Shown: positions 33,649 through 42,365 of the stretch, piece after piece
How positions within the stretch are numbered: position 1 is the first letter of the stretch
Layout of the letters: the number at the start of each line of letters is the position of its first letter
NCBI RefSeq assembly: GCF_030315975.1
Contig: NZ_JASXSZ010000001.1
Span: forward strand, 682,001 to 746,000
DNA from: Microbacterium candidum
GTDB taxonomy: Bacteria; Actinomycetota; Actinomycetes; Actinomycetales; Microbacteriaceae
Reading direction: 5' to 3'
Length of the DNA: 64,000 bases
Made by a program: the position numbers and the translations under genes
The notes under the pieces: generated by a model
Databases searched by the model: none
What the model was told of the DNA's origin: nothing
The model's input: only the letters and a program-made list of their open reading frames with translations

Positions 33649-35295
33649 ATGCCGGAACTGACATTCGACGACGTCTCGATCACCTACCGCACCGTCGGGC
33701 GCAACGACGAGGGCGCGGTCGCGGCCGTGAAGAACGTCTCCCTGCAGCTGCCCATCGGGGGCACGCTCGGGGTCGCGGGGGAGTCCGGCTCCGGCAAGTC
33801 GACGCTCGCCATGAGCGTGCTGCGCCTGCTGCCGCCCAACGCGAAGCTGAGCGGCCGCGTACTGATCGGCGATACGGACATCGCCGACCTGCGATTCGGC
33901 GAGCTCCGCGCCGTGCGGTGGGCCGAAGCATCCATCGTCTTCCAGGGCGCCATGCACTCGCTGAACCCGGTGCGCACCGTGGGACAGCAGATCATGGAGG
34001 CGCTCGAGCTGCACGTCGCCGACGGGTGGCGCACCGAGAAGGCGCGCAAGGCACGCGTGATCGAGCTGTTGAGCGCAGTCGATCTCGTCCCGACGAAGGC
34101 CGACTCCTATCCGCACGAACTCTCCGGCGGCCAGAAGCAGCGGGTCATGATCGCGATGGCCCTCGCCTGCGAGCCGGACATCATCATCGCCGACGAGCCG
34201 ACCACGGCTCTCGACGTAATCGTGCAGAAGCAGATCCTCGACATGATCAGCTCCCTGGTCGCCGAGCGCGGCATCTCGATGATGATGATCAGCCACGACC
34301 TGTCGGTGCTCGCGACGGCGTGCGAGCGCATCGCCATCATGCGCGACGGAGAGCTCGTCGAGGTCGGCGACGCCTACGAGGTGTGCACGAACCCGCAGCA
34401 CCCGTACACCCGCCAGCTCGCAGAGGCCTTCCCGACGATCGGTGACCCGGCGTCCCGCCTCAATCCGGTGACCCGTCGCGGCGATGCCGTCCGTGCCCCG
34501 TCGCGGGAGATCTCGGGCGAGGTGCTGCTCGAGGTCCGTGACGTCACCGTGACGTATCACGGCCGCGGGAAGCCGCTCGCCGCGGTGAAGAACGTCAGCC
34601 TCGACCTGCGCAACGGGGAGATCCTCGCCCTCGTCGGGCAGTCCGGCTCGGGTAAGACCACGCTCGCCCGCACGATCGTGGGTCTCCAGCACGCCGACGA
34701 GGGGTCGACGATCCGTTTCCGCGGGAAGGACATCCCGAAGAAGGGCCGGGCGCTGCGCGACTTCCGCAGCGAGGTCCAGATGGTGCTGCAGGACCCGTCC
34801 GCGGCGCTGAACCCGAAGATCAGCGTCTACGAGTCGGTCGCCGAGGGCCTGCGCGTGCAGCGCTACTCCGGCGACGAGCAGGAGCGGGTCGCGCAGAGCC
34901 TCACGGATGCCGAGCTGACCCCGCCTGAACGGTTCTTCAGTGCGATCCCGCAGGAGCTGTCCGGCGGGCAGCGTCAGCGAGCGGTCATCGCCGGCGCCCT
35001 CGCCGTCGGGCCCCAGCTGTTGGTCGCCGACGAGCCGGTCGCCTCGCTCGACGCGTCGGTGCGGGGCGAGATCCTCGCCCTCCTGCTATCGCTGCGCGAC
35101 CGGCTCGACCTCAGTGCCCTCGTGATCACGCACGACCTGGGCCTCGCGTGGAACATCGCCGACACCGTCGCCGTCATGTACGAGGGTGCGCTCGTCGAGT
35201 ACGGGCCGACGGAGCAGGTGCTGCTCGATCCCCAGCACGCCTACACGCGCCGGCTCCTCGCAGCCGCTCCGAGCATCGAACGGCGCATCGCATGA
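33649..35295 (+). CDS. Peptide ABC transporter ATP-binding protein, DppD-DppF fusion (two ATPase domains)
   Basis: 548-aa protein carrying both ATPase domains of the importer in one chain. Domain 1 (about 1-260): Walker A GESGSGKST, signature [15 protein letters not shown], Walker B IIIADEPTTALD. Domain 2 (about 285-548): Walker A GQSGSGKTT, signature LSGGQRQRAVIAGAL, Walker B LLVADEPVASLD. Each is followed by the oligopeptide-transporter C-terminal motif (PQHPYTRQL, PQHAYTRRLL). The fused arrangement is common in actinobacteria. Its stop overlaps the S66 gene by 4 bp, tying transport to peptide hydrolysis. Confidence 0.95.
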   Translation: MPELTFDDVSITYRTVGRNDEGAVAAVKNVSLQLPIGGTLGVAGESGSGKSTLAMSVLRLLPPNAKLSGRVLIGDTDIADLRFGELRAVRWAEASIVFQGAMHSLNPVRTVGQQIMEALELHVADGWRTEKARKARVIELLSAVDLVPTKADSYPHELSGGQKQRVMIAMALACEPDIIIADEPTTALDVIVQKQILDMISSLVAERGISMMMISHDLSVLATACERIAIMRDGELVEVGDAYEVCTNPQHPYTRQLAEAFPTIGDPASRLNPVTRRGDAVRAPSREISGEVLLEVRDVTVTYHGRGKPLAAVKNVSLDLRNGEILALVGQSGSGKTTLARTIVGLQHADEGSTIRFRGKDIPKKGRALRDFRSEVQMVLQDPSAALNPKISVYESVAEGLRVQRYSGDEQERVAQSLTDAELTPPERFFSAIPQELSGGQRQRAVIAGALAVGPQLLVADEPVASLDASVRGEILALLLSLRDRLDLSALVITHDLGLAWNIADTVAVMYEGALVEYGPTEQVLLDPQHAYTRRLLAAAPSIERRIA

Positions 35296-36302
35296 CCGCC
35301 CCGCTCATCGCCGCGGGCCGCTCCGCGTACCTCGACACGGCGCCGCTGAAGCCGGGTGACCGTGTGCGGTTCGTGTCGCCATCGGGTCCGGGCAGCGCCG
35401 AGAGTCTCGAGCGCGCCGTCGGGTACTACCGCGAGTGGGGCCTCGACGTCGTCGTCGGCGATCATCTGCTCGATCCGCATCCCCGGGCGAAGTACCTCGC
35501 GGGAGCGGACGACCTGCGTCGGCAGGACCTCGTCGACGCGTGGCTCGACCCCGACACGGACGCCGTCGTGTGCGTGCGCGGCGGGTACGGCGCAATGCGT
35601 CTTCTCGACGGCATCGACTGGGGGAGGATGCAGGATGCGGCGCTCCGCCGCGACGGGCGGCCGAAACTCCTCACCGGCTCGTCCGACATCACGGCGCTCC
35701 ATGAGGCGTTCCGGTTCCACCTGGATGTCCCGACCCTCCACTGCCCGATGGCCGGGAACGACGTCTTCCGCGACTCCGAGGCGATTCGCGCAGACGTGAA
35801 CCGGTGGCTGTTCGAGCCGTGGCGGGGTCGCGAGATCGTCGGCCCGCTCACCGAGGTGCTCGCCCCGGGCGAGGCCGAGGGACGCTTCACCGGCGGCAAC
35901 CTGTCCCTGATCGCGGGTGCGCTCGGCGCCCCCGAGGCGGCGGAGGCGCCCTCCGGCATCCTCTTCCTCGAGGACACGGACGAGGAGACCTACCGGCTCG
36001 ACGGATTCCTCGTGGCGATCGGCCGTTCCGGCCGCCTCGGCGCCGCATCCGGGATCGTCCTCGGGTCGTGGCACAACTGCGGCGGCCCGAACGGCCCCGA
36101 GGGCCCCGACCCCGTGGCATCGCTCGAGCGCGTGCGCGCGCTCGCGGAGGAGCAGCTGGGCGGGCTCGGCGTGCCGGTGCTGTGGGAGCAGGGATTCGGG
36201 CACGACCCGAACGCCCTCACCATCCCGCTCAACGTCGACGGCGTCCTGTCCGCGCGACCGGGGGAGCCCGTCCGCCTCAGCGTCGGAGGGGCCCTCCGAT
36301 GA
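35292..36302 (+). CDS. S66-family LD-carboxypeptidase-like protein (LdcA/MccF)
   Basis: 336-aa cytosolic serine peptidase. The S66 triad is visible: Ser131 in LTGSSDITALHEA, Glu227 in FLEDTDEETYRLDG, and His304 in EQGFGHDPNALTIPL, with the ligand-loop motif RGGYGAMRLLDGID. LdcA enzymes cut the L-D bond between meso-diaminopimelate (or Lys) and D-Ala in peptidoglycan tetrapeptides; MccF relatives cleave microcin C. Directly coupled to a peptide importer, recycling of murein peptides is the favoured role; peptide-antibiotic immunity is the alternative. Confidence 0.9.
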   Translation: MTAPLIAAGRSAYLDTAPLKPGDRVRFVSPSGPGSAESLERAVGYYREWGLDVVVGDHLLDPHPRAKYLAGADDLRRQDLVDAWLDPDTDAVVCVRGGYGAMRLLDGIDWGRMQDAALRRDGRPKLLTGSSDITALHEAFRFHLDVPTLHCPMAGNDVFRDSEAIRADVNRWLFEPWRGREIVGPLTEVLAPGEAEGRFTGGNLSLIAGALGAPEAAEAPSGILFLEDTDEETYRLDGFLVAIGRSGRLGAASGIVLGSWHNCGGPNGPEGPDPVASLERVRALAEEQLGGLGVPVLWEQGFGHDPNALTIPLNVDGVLSARPGEPVRLSVGGALR

Positions 36303-37138
36303 CTGTTGTGCTGCCCGACCTCGATCCGCGCGTGCGCTGGTCGATCCGCATCCTGGACGCCGCCTCCGGCGACGTGCTCGCCGAGCACACGCCGGACGTC
36401 ATGTGCGAGACGGCCAGCATCGGAAAGGTGTTCCTGCTGATCGAGGTGGCGCGCCGGTTGGAGTCCGGCGAGCTCGACCCCGCGCAGCGGATCGAGATCC
36501 CCGACGAGCACCGCGTGGAAGACTCCGGACTCCTGTATCGCATGCGGGACCAGCGTGTGACGGTCGAGGATGCCGCGCTCCTCGTCGGCGCGGTCAGCGA
36601 CAATCTCGCGACCAACGCGCTGCTGTGGTTGTGCGGAGTGGATGCCGTCCGCGCGGTGGGACCCGAGCTCGGCTTCGAGCACACGTCGCTGCATGACTAC
36701 ATCCGGAACGAGCGCACCCCCGACCTCCCCTGGACGCCGTCCTACGGCACGGGGGCGGAGCTCGCCGAGCTCATGCGGCGCCTCGGAGCGGGCGAGGTCG
36801 TCTCGCCGGCGGCGAGCGCGCGGGTCCTCGACTGGCTGGCTGCGGACACCGACACGTCGCTCGTCGCCGACGCGCTGCTGCTCGACCCTCTCGCGCACGT
36901 GGAGGCCGAGTATCAGGGCATGGTCCTGCGGCACAAGACGGGAAGCGTCTCGTTCGCTCGTATCGACATCGGGCATCTGTCGGGGCCCGCGGCATCCGTC
37001 GCGTACGCCGTCGCTGCGAACTTCAAGGACTCCGACGACGACCTTCGCGCGCCCGTGTTGGACGCGATGCACGCCATCGGCGAGCAGCTGCGCGCGCACG
37101 TGACCGGGCGGGCGCGCGACGACGAGCGGTTCGCATGA
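36299..37138 (+). CDS. Class A beta-lactamase-like serine hydrolase, copy 1
   Basis: 279-aa protein with the class A motifs Ser40-Ile-Gly-Lys43, Ser100-Asp-Asn102 and Lys213-Thr-Gly215, and Glu138 in the omega-loop region (RNERTPDLP) where the deacylating Glu would be expected. There is no signal peptide, unlike true secreted beta-lactamases, so it should act in the cytosol on something imported by the upstream transporter. It overlaps the S66 gene by 4 bp and is followed by a diverged paralogue. A D,D- or D-amide peptidase or esterase is as likely as a beta-lactamase. Confidence 0.85.
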   Translation: MTVVLPDLDPRVRWSIRILDAASGDVLAEHTPDVMCETASIGKVFLLIEVARRLESGELDPAQRIEIPDEHRVEDSGLLYRMRDQRVTVEDAALLVGAVSDNLATNALLWLCGVDAVRAVGPELGFEHTSLHDYIRNERTPDLPWTPSYGTGAELAELMRRLGAGEVVSPAASARVLDWLAADTDTSLVADALLLDPLAHVEAEYQGMVLRHKTGSVSFARIDIGHLSGPAASVAYAVAANFKDSDDDLRAPVLDAMHAIGEQLRAHVTGRARDDERFA

Positions 37139-37175
37139 GCAGCAGTCCGAACAGGGAGCTGGACAGGAGGATGCC

Positions 37176-37991
37176 GTGAGCATCGGATTCGAGGAGCTCG
37201 AGCGGGAGGTGCCGGGCCTGCGGTTCTCCGCGCTCGCCATCGACGTCGACTCGGGGGAGACGCTGTTCCGCCACCATCCGGAGGTCGAACTCGACACGGC
37301 GAGCGTCGGGAAGGTCTTCCTGCTGCACCGACTGCTCACCGAGGTGGATGCCGGGACCCGTTCGCTCGAGGAGCGCGTCACGCGGCGTCCCGTGGAGTGG
37401 ATGGACAACTCCGGTCTCTGGTACCTCCTGCAGGCCGACACGCTGTCTCTCTATGATGTCGCGGCGCTCATCGGCGCGGTCAGCGACAACGCCGCCACGA
37501 ACACGCTGTGCCGCGTCATCGGGCTGCCCGTGGTGCACGAGCACACTCGCGCCCTCGGCTACGAGCACTCCGGGCTCGACGACGTCGTCCGCTGGCCGCT
37601 GCCGCCGGGAGCACCGCGCCGGCTATCGCACGCCACCGCCGAGGAGCTCGTGAGGTTCGTCACGCGGACCGCGACGGCGGCGGATCTCAGCCCCGCCTCC
37701 GCCGACACGCTGCAGCGCTGGCTCGGGGCGGGCATGGACCTGTCCATGGTCGCGTCCGCGTTCGGCCTCGATCCGCTCGCGCACTACTACTTCGACCGCG
37801 ACGTGTGGCTGTGGAACAAGACCGGCACGATCTCCACCGTGCGCGCCGACACGGGCCTCGTGATGTCGCCGGACCGCCGCATCGCGTACGCCGTGCTCGC
37901 GAACTGGGAGCGGGGCGCCGAGGTGCGCGATCGCGTGCTCGCGGTCATGGGGCGCGCGGGCGCCGTCATTCGAGCACAGCTCGCCTCCTGA
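37176..37991 (+). CDS. Class A beta-lactamase-like serine hydrolase, copy 2
   Basis: 271-aa paralogue of the preceding gene, with Ser43-Val-Gly-Lys46, Ser103-Asp-Asn105 and Lys215-Thr-Gly217. Shared blocks such as (D/E)TAS(V/I)GKVFLL and GAVSDN.ATN show a tandem duplication. The omega-loop region (VVRWPLPPGAPRR) has no glutamate, so ordinary class A beta-lactamase turnover is unlikely; a peptidase or slow acyl-enzyme is possible. GTG 37176 is the start because CAGGAGG lies upstream and the ATG at 37171 meets an immediate stop. No signal peptide. Last gene of the importer operon. Confidence 0.83.
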   Translation: MSIGFEELEREVPGLRFSALAIDVDSGETLFRHHPEVELDTASVGKVFLLHRLLTEVDAGTRSLEERVTRRPVEWMDNSGLWYLLQADTLSLYDVAALIGAVSDNAATNTLCRVIGLPVVHEHTRALGYEHSGLDDVVRWPLPPGAPRRLSHATAEELVRFVTRTATAADLSPASADTLQRWLGAGMDLSMVASAFGLDPLAHYYFDRDVWLWNKTGTISTVRADTGLVMSPDRRIAYAVLANWERGAEVRDRVLAVMGRAGAVIRAQLAS

Positions 37992-38089
37992 GGGCGGTCC
38001 GTCGCCTCGACGTCCACCGTCGGGTACAGAAATGAGACCGCGGGGGCCCCACTCCTGCGGCTTCGTGCTGCCCGCTTCGTCCACCGTTT

Positions 38090-38108
38090 CGTGAGAAGAG
38101 CGTGAGAA
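38090..38108 (+). repeat. Direct repeat CGTGAGAA upstream of the flavohemoglobin gene
   Basis: CGTGAGAA occurs at 38090-38097 and 38101-38108, an 11-bp period (one DNA turn), about 85 bp upstream of the flavohemoglobin start. Tandem half-sites of this spacing are typical of response-regulator binding; no regulator is assigned. Confidence 0.35.
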
Positions 38109-38190
38109 AGCCCGCCGGGGTTTGTGGCGCGCCGAGCGGCCCGGTTAGCGTCGGGCGGGTTCGGCTTTGTAACGGATTGGACACGACGCA

Positions 38191-39393
38191 GTGGATACAG
38201 ACGCGCTCAAGCGGAGCTGGGCTCAGGTTGCAGCTCACGGCGACGCGGTCCCCGGATACTTCTACGCGCACCTGTTCCTCGCCCATCCCGAGGCGCGGGA
38301 CCTCTTCCCGGTCACGATGGCGACACAGCGCGATCGGCTCGTCAAGGCGCTCGGCCACATGGTCAGCAACGTAGATCACGTCGGCGACGTCGTGCCCTAC
38401 ATCCAGGATCTCGGCCGCGACCACCGGAAGTTCGGCACGGTCGCAGCCCACTACCCGATGGTGGGCGCGTCGCTGCTCGCGACCCTCAAGCACTTCCTCG
38501 GCGACACCTGGACGCCCGAGCTCGCGTCGGACTGGGCGGAGGCGTACAACCTCATCGCCACGACGATGATCACCGCCGCCGAAGAGGTCGAGTCGGAACC
38601 GGCGACGTGGGCCGGCGAAGTCGTCGCGACCGAGCGGCGGGGGATGGATGTCGGCACCCTCACGGTGCGGCCGGACGCCCAGTACGCCTACCGGGCCGGC
38701 CAGTCGCTCGCGCTCGAGGTCCCGCAGCGGCCGCGGCAGTGGCGCTACCTCTCGCCGACGCACGCACCGCGCCCCGACGGCACCGTGACCTTCCATGTCC
38801 AGCTCGTCGCCGGCGGACAGGTCAGCGGCGCGATCCTGCGCGACGTCAAGGCGGGCGATCGCGTGCGCCTGGGCCCGCCGATCGGCGAGCTGCTCACCCT
38901 GCCCGCCGACCGCGCCTGGCCCGACCTGCTCCTGGTGGGCGGAGGCACGGGGCTGGCGCCCCTGCTCGCGGTGCTCGACCAGGTCGCCGAGCGCCACCGC
39001 ACGACGGGGAGCGGGCCTCGCGTCGCGCTCTACCACGGCGTGCGGCATCCCTGGGGCTTCTACGCCAAGCCCGAGCTCGAGAAGCACCGCGACGCCGCGT
39101 GGCTGACGACGCGGTTCGCGGTCTCGGACGACCCGTCGTACCCGGGCCCGCGCGGACTCGTCGGCGACCTCGCCGCCGCGGACGGGCCCTGGGACGACTA
39201 CGCCGCCATGGTCTGCGGCTCGCCCGGGATGGTCGACCACACCACCGCAGCCCTGCAGCGATCCGGGATCCCCGCAGACCGGATCCTCTGCGAGAAGTAC
39301 GAAGACCCTTTTACCCAGCAGGCCAGCGAAGCGCGTGCACAGGCAGGCGCGCGCGATGTCATCCAGCCGAGCGTGGGGCTCGGCATCTCCTAG
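38191..39393 (+). CDS. hmp: Flavohemoglobin (globin plus FAD/NAD reductase)
   Basis: 400-aa cytosolic protein: globin domain (about 1-140) with Tyr25 (B10), Gln46 (E7) and proximal His78 (LGRDHRKFG), then a ferredoxin-reductase module with the flavin-binding RYLSP segment near 184-188 and the NAD motif GGGTGLAP. The family converts NO plus O2 to nitrate using NAD(P)H; some mycobacterial members have other redox roles. GTG 38191 is the start; Shine-Dalgarno is weak. It is 12 bp upstream of the DivIVA-like gene and in line with a truncated hemoglobin, suggesting a nitrosative or oxidative stress operon. Confidence 0.92.
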   Translation: MDTDALKRSWAQVAAHGDAVPGYFYAHLFLAHPEARDLFPVTMATQRDRLVKALGHMVSNVDHVGDVVPYIQDLGRDHRKFGTVAAHYPMVGASLLATLKHFLGDTWTPELASDWAEAYNLIATTMITAAEEVESEPATWAGEVVATERRGMDVGTLTVRPDAQYAYRAGQSLALEVPQRPRQWRYLSPTHAPRPDGTVTFHVQLVAGGQVSGAILRDVKAGDRVRLGPPIGELLTLPADRAWPDLLLVGGGTGLAPLLAVLDQVAERHRTTGSGPRVALYHGVRHPWGFYAKPELEKHRDAAWLTTRFAVSDDPSYPGPRGLVGDLAAADGPWDDYAAMVCGSPGMVDHTTAALQRSGIPADRILCEKYEDPFTQQASEARAQAGARDVIQPSVGLGIS

Positions 39394-39405
39394 AAGGCGA
39401 CATAC

Positions 39406-40020
39406 ATGTCAGGGATTCAATCCGTCTCCATCACACCGGAACAGCTGCGAACCGTGTCGTTCTCCAGCGAGACCGACGGCTACGAACGGGACGAGGTGCG
39501 TGCGCTCCTCGCGGCCGCCGCCGACGCCCTCGAGCTCGCCTGGCGCGAGAAGCACGATCTGACGGCGAGCCTCAGCTCCGAGGACACCGACATCTCGAGC
39601 CGCGCCGTCCTCCTCCTGAGCTCCGCCCAGCGCATCGCCGACGATGCCGTCACCGAGGCGGAGGCGTACTCGAAGGACCTCATCGAGACCGCGCGCAACC
39701 AGTACCGCGAGATCATCGAGCGAGCGCAGCAGACCGCACACGAGATCGAGAAGCAGGCGGGCACGGCTCAGAGCGCGTCGGTTGAGGGTGCGCCGGTTCA
39801 GGATGCCGCGGCCGGCAGCCAGTGGGCCGCCGACCAGGCGCCCACCGCCGCGTTCGCCACCGACGACCTGGCTGCCGCCGGCGCGGCATCCCCCGACGAC
39901 GTCGTCCGCGCACGCCAGTTCACGCGGATGGCGGCTGCGCAGGCGCACTCGCTGCTCGAGTCGATCGAGCGGGAGCTCGGCCGCCTCGGCAGCACCCCGC
40001 CCGCCGCCCCTCCTGCTTGA
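39406..40020 (+). CDS. DivIVA-domain-like coiled-coil protein
   Basis: 204-aa cytosolic protein. The N terminus SITPEQLRTVSFSSETDGYERDEVRALL resembles the DivIVA membrane-curvature domain; a coiled coil follows (about residues 65-125, RIADDAVTEAEAYSKDLIETARNQYREI), then an Ala-rich linker and a short C-terminal helix. It is far shorter than the septal/polar Wag31 of actinobacteria and is probably an accessory scaffold. It lies between two globin genes (12 bp after flavohemoglobin, 41 bp before the truncated hemoglobin), an unexpected partnership. Confidence 0.75.
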   Translation: MSGIQSVSITPEQLRTVSFSSETDGYERDEVRALLAAAADALELAWREKHDLTASLSSEDTDISSRAVLLLSSAQRIADDAVTEAEAYSKDLIETARNQYREIIERAQQTAHEIEKQAGTAQSASVEGAPVQDAAAGSQWAADQAPTAAFATDDLAAAGAASPDDVVRARQFTRMAAAQAHSLLESIERELGRLGSTPPAAPPA

Positions 40021-40061
40021 GCCCCGCGAAACCCCCACCCCCACCGAATCGGAGCACCCCC

Positions 40062-40439
40062 ATGACCGACAAGACGCTCTACCAGCAGCTCGGCGAAGGC
40101 GCCGGCATCGCTTCCGTCGTCGACGGCCTCTACCTGCGGATCGCCGGCGACCCGACCCTCGCGCCCTACTTCACCGAGACCCGCATGATCGACCAGAAGC
40201 GTCACATGGCCCTGTTCCTCGCGGCCGCGACCGGCGGCCCGAACGGCTACAAGGGACTCGACATGGGTGCGGCGCACGCCGGACGCGGCATCACCGACGC
40301 GGACTTCGACAGCGTCATCGGCCACGCCGCCGCAGCGCTCTCGGAGGCGGGCGTCGACGACGAGACGATCGGCGAGGTCGCCGCTGCCCTCATGCCGCTG
40401 CGCGCGCAGGTCGTCACCGGCGAGACCGTCGACGCATAG
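40062..40439 (+). CDS. glbN: Group I truncated hemoglobin
   Basis: 125-aa 2-on-2 globin. YQQLGEGAGIASVVDGLYLRI carries Tyr24 (B10), ALFLAAATGGPNGYKG is the group I mid-region, and AAHAGRGITDADFD gives the proximal His72 (F8). Group I proteins bind O2 and NO and, in mycobacteria, detoxify NO with a reductase partner; the co-encoded flavohemoglobin could supply electrons (inference). ATG 40062 gives the standard N terminus. A terminator follows at 40457. Confidence 0.93.
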   Translation: MTDKTLYQQLGEGAGIASVVDGLYLRIAGDPTLAPYFTETRMIDQKRHMALFLAAATGGPNGYKGLDMGAAHAGRGITDADFDSVIGHAAAALSEAGVDDETIGEVAAALMPLRAQVVTGETVDA

Positions 40440-40456
40440 TCGTTCCACCAGCCCGT

Positions 40457-40490
40457 CTCGGCGTCCCTCTTCCCCGGGAGGGGCGCCGAG
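40457..40490. terminator. Bidirectional terminator after truncated hemoglobin
   Basis: CTCGGCGTCCCTC at 40457-40469 pairs with GAGGGGCGCCGAG at 40478-40490 (13 bp with one G-T pair, 8-nt loop), between the convergent stops at 40439 and 40513. Confidence 0.78.
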
Positions 40491-40512
40491 TCGTCTCCTG
40501 CGCAGATCGCGG

Positions 40513-42162
40513 TCAGGCGATGCCGGGCTGGGGCGCGAGCTCCACGCCGGCATCCTTCGCGAGATCCTGAGCGACGGCGAGCTTGATGTTCGCCGTGTGC
40601 TGTCCGGTGTTCACGGCGTAGTAGAAGACCGCGAGGGAGAAGACCGCGACGACGACGATGTCCCAGTCGCCGGGGATCATGCCCTTCCCGCCGTAGTTGC
40701 CGAAGTAGCCGATGACGATGAGGCCGGCCATCCAGAGCCAGATCCAGATCGCCGAGCTCCACCGTGCCGTGGACAGGTCCGCCCGGTGGTGCCGGAACAG
40801 GCCCGCGACGATGAAGATGACTTGCCCGACGGCCACGCCGATCGCGAGCTCCCACGTCACCATGAAGGTGCCCCAGTAGACGATGAGGTTGGCGAAGATG
40901 AAGCCGAGCGGAAGCATGACGGACGGCAACGGCACCCGGTAGGGATGCGTGCGGTCCGGGTCCTTCTTCCGCAGGGCGCCGAGCGCCACAGGGGCGAAGC
41001 CGTACATGATCGCGGTGGCGCCGGTGATCACGGTGACCAGCTGTTGCCAGCTCGGCGCAGGTAGGAGGAAGAGGATGCCGAAGACTGTGGCGACGATGAC
41101 CGACCACGTCGGCACGCCCCGCTTCGAGGTGCGCGTGAGGGCATCCGGGAGGCCGAGCGCGTAGGAGATGCGCGACGTCGTGCCGACGTAGATGAGGCCC
41201 GTGCCGCCGGGAGACAGGACGGCATCGATGATCAGGATGACGGCCAGCCACGTCACCCCGAGGGAGATCGCGAGCGTGTAGTACGGTCCGTAGTCGCCCA
41301 CGCCGATCGGGTGCGCCCAGCCGTGCTTGGCCAGTTCCGTCGGGTTCAGGGCACCGACGAACGCGATCTCCAGGCCGATGTAGATGACCGCGCCCACGAT
41401 CATGGCGAGGATGATCGCCTTGGCGACGTGCTTCTTCGGGTTCACGGATTCGCCCGCCATCTGGGTCGCCTGTTCGAACCCCTGCAGGGCGAAGACGACG
41501 CCCGCGGGAAGAGCGGCGAAGATCCCGTGCCAGCCGAACGGGGCGAACCCGCCGCCGGCGGTGAAGTTGCCGATGTTGAAGTTCAGCGCGAGCAGCGTGA
41601 TGATCGTGACGACCGGGACGAAGATCTTCCACAGGACGATCCCGGTGTTGCTGTCCGACAGCCATCTCGCGCCGCCCAGGTTGATGAAGGCGAACAGCGC
41701 CATGGCGAGGACTCCGACGATGATGCCCTGGATGGTCAGGGTGCCGTCGGTGTGCACCAGCGGGAAGACGTTCTTCACGTTGCCGACCGAGTTGATGTAG
41801 CTGAGGGACGCCTCGACCTCGAGGGGCGCGATCGCGACCGCCTGGAGGTATGTGGTCCATCCGGCTGTGAATCCGGCGAACCCGCCGAACGCGTAGTGCG
41901 GGTACCGGGCGGTTCCGCCCGCGACGGGGTACGCGGCACCCAGGTCGGCATGGATGAGGGCGAGGACCATCATCATGATCGCCGCGATCACCCAGGAGAC
42001 GAGTGACCCGCCGCCGCCCGCGACCGACGCCGCGGTGAGCGCGCCGAGCAGCCAGCCCGACCCGATGATCGAACCGAGGGACACGAAACTCAGCCCCCAG
42101 AACCCCACCGTCCGGATGAGTCCGGTGTCCGTCTTCACGGTTTCCACTGCTGCATCAGCCAT
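40513..42162 (-). CDS. APC-family amino acid permease (aspartate:proton symporter-like)
   Basis: 549-aa inner-membrane transporter with about 12-14 segments. Helix 1 reads FVSLGSIIGSGWLLGALTAA, the unwound glycine-rich substrate site, and helix 6 region has FALQGFEQATQMAGESVNPKKHV. Length and the SIIGSGWL start resemble the aspartate/proton symporter branch, but the substrate is not certain. GCGGAG precedes ATG 42162. Single gene, divergent from kup across 216 bp. Confidence 0.88.
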   Translation of the reverse strand: MADAAVETVKTDTGLIRTVGFWGLSFVSLGSIIGSGWLLGALTAASVAGGGGSLVSWVIAAIMMMVLALIHADLGAAYPVAGGTARYPHYAFGGFAGFTAGWTTYLQAVAIAPLEVEASLSYINSVGNVKNVFPLVHTDGTLTIQGIIVGVLAMALFAFINLGGARWLSDSNTGIVLWKIFVPVVTIITLLALNFNIGNFTAGGGFAPFGWHGIFAALPAGVVFALQGFEQATQMAGESVNPKKHVAKAIILAMIVGAVIYIGLEIAFVGALNPTELAKHGWAHPIGVGDYGPYYTLAISLGVTWLAVILIIDAVLSPGGTGLIYVGTTSRISYALGLPDALTRTSKRGVPTWSVIVATVFGILFLLPAPSWQQLVTVITGATAIMYGFAPVALGALRKKDPDRTHPYRVPLPSVMLPLGFIFANLIVYWGTFMVTWELAIGVAVGQVIFIVAGLFRHHRADLSTARWSSAIWIWLWMAGLIVIGYFGNYGGKGMIPGDWDIVVVAVFSLAVFYYAVNTGQHTANIKLAVAQDLAKDAGVELAPQPGIA

Positions 42163-42365
42163 CTTCGGCTCCGCTCTGCTCGGGCCGTTCGTCTGACCCG
42201 GTCCGCTGGGGGCCGTCGGCGTGCGACAGCGCAATGCTAGGACCGCGGATGGCGCTCGTCTACGGCCACGCGCGAGGATGACGCAGGAGTGCTCGTTCTC
42301 CTGGCGTGATCCGGCCCGCCGTAAGGATCTCGTTAGGGACCGGCATGCTCGCCCGCAGGGCGCTC

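Noticed and set aside
35292..36302. S66 protein as dedicated microcin C immunity gene (mccF)
   Set aside because: No microcin biosynthesis genes are present, and the context of importer plus D-peptide enzymes fits murein-peptide processing better. Kept only as an alternative.
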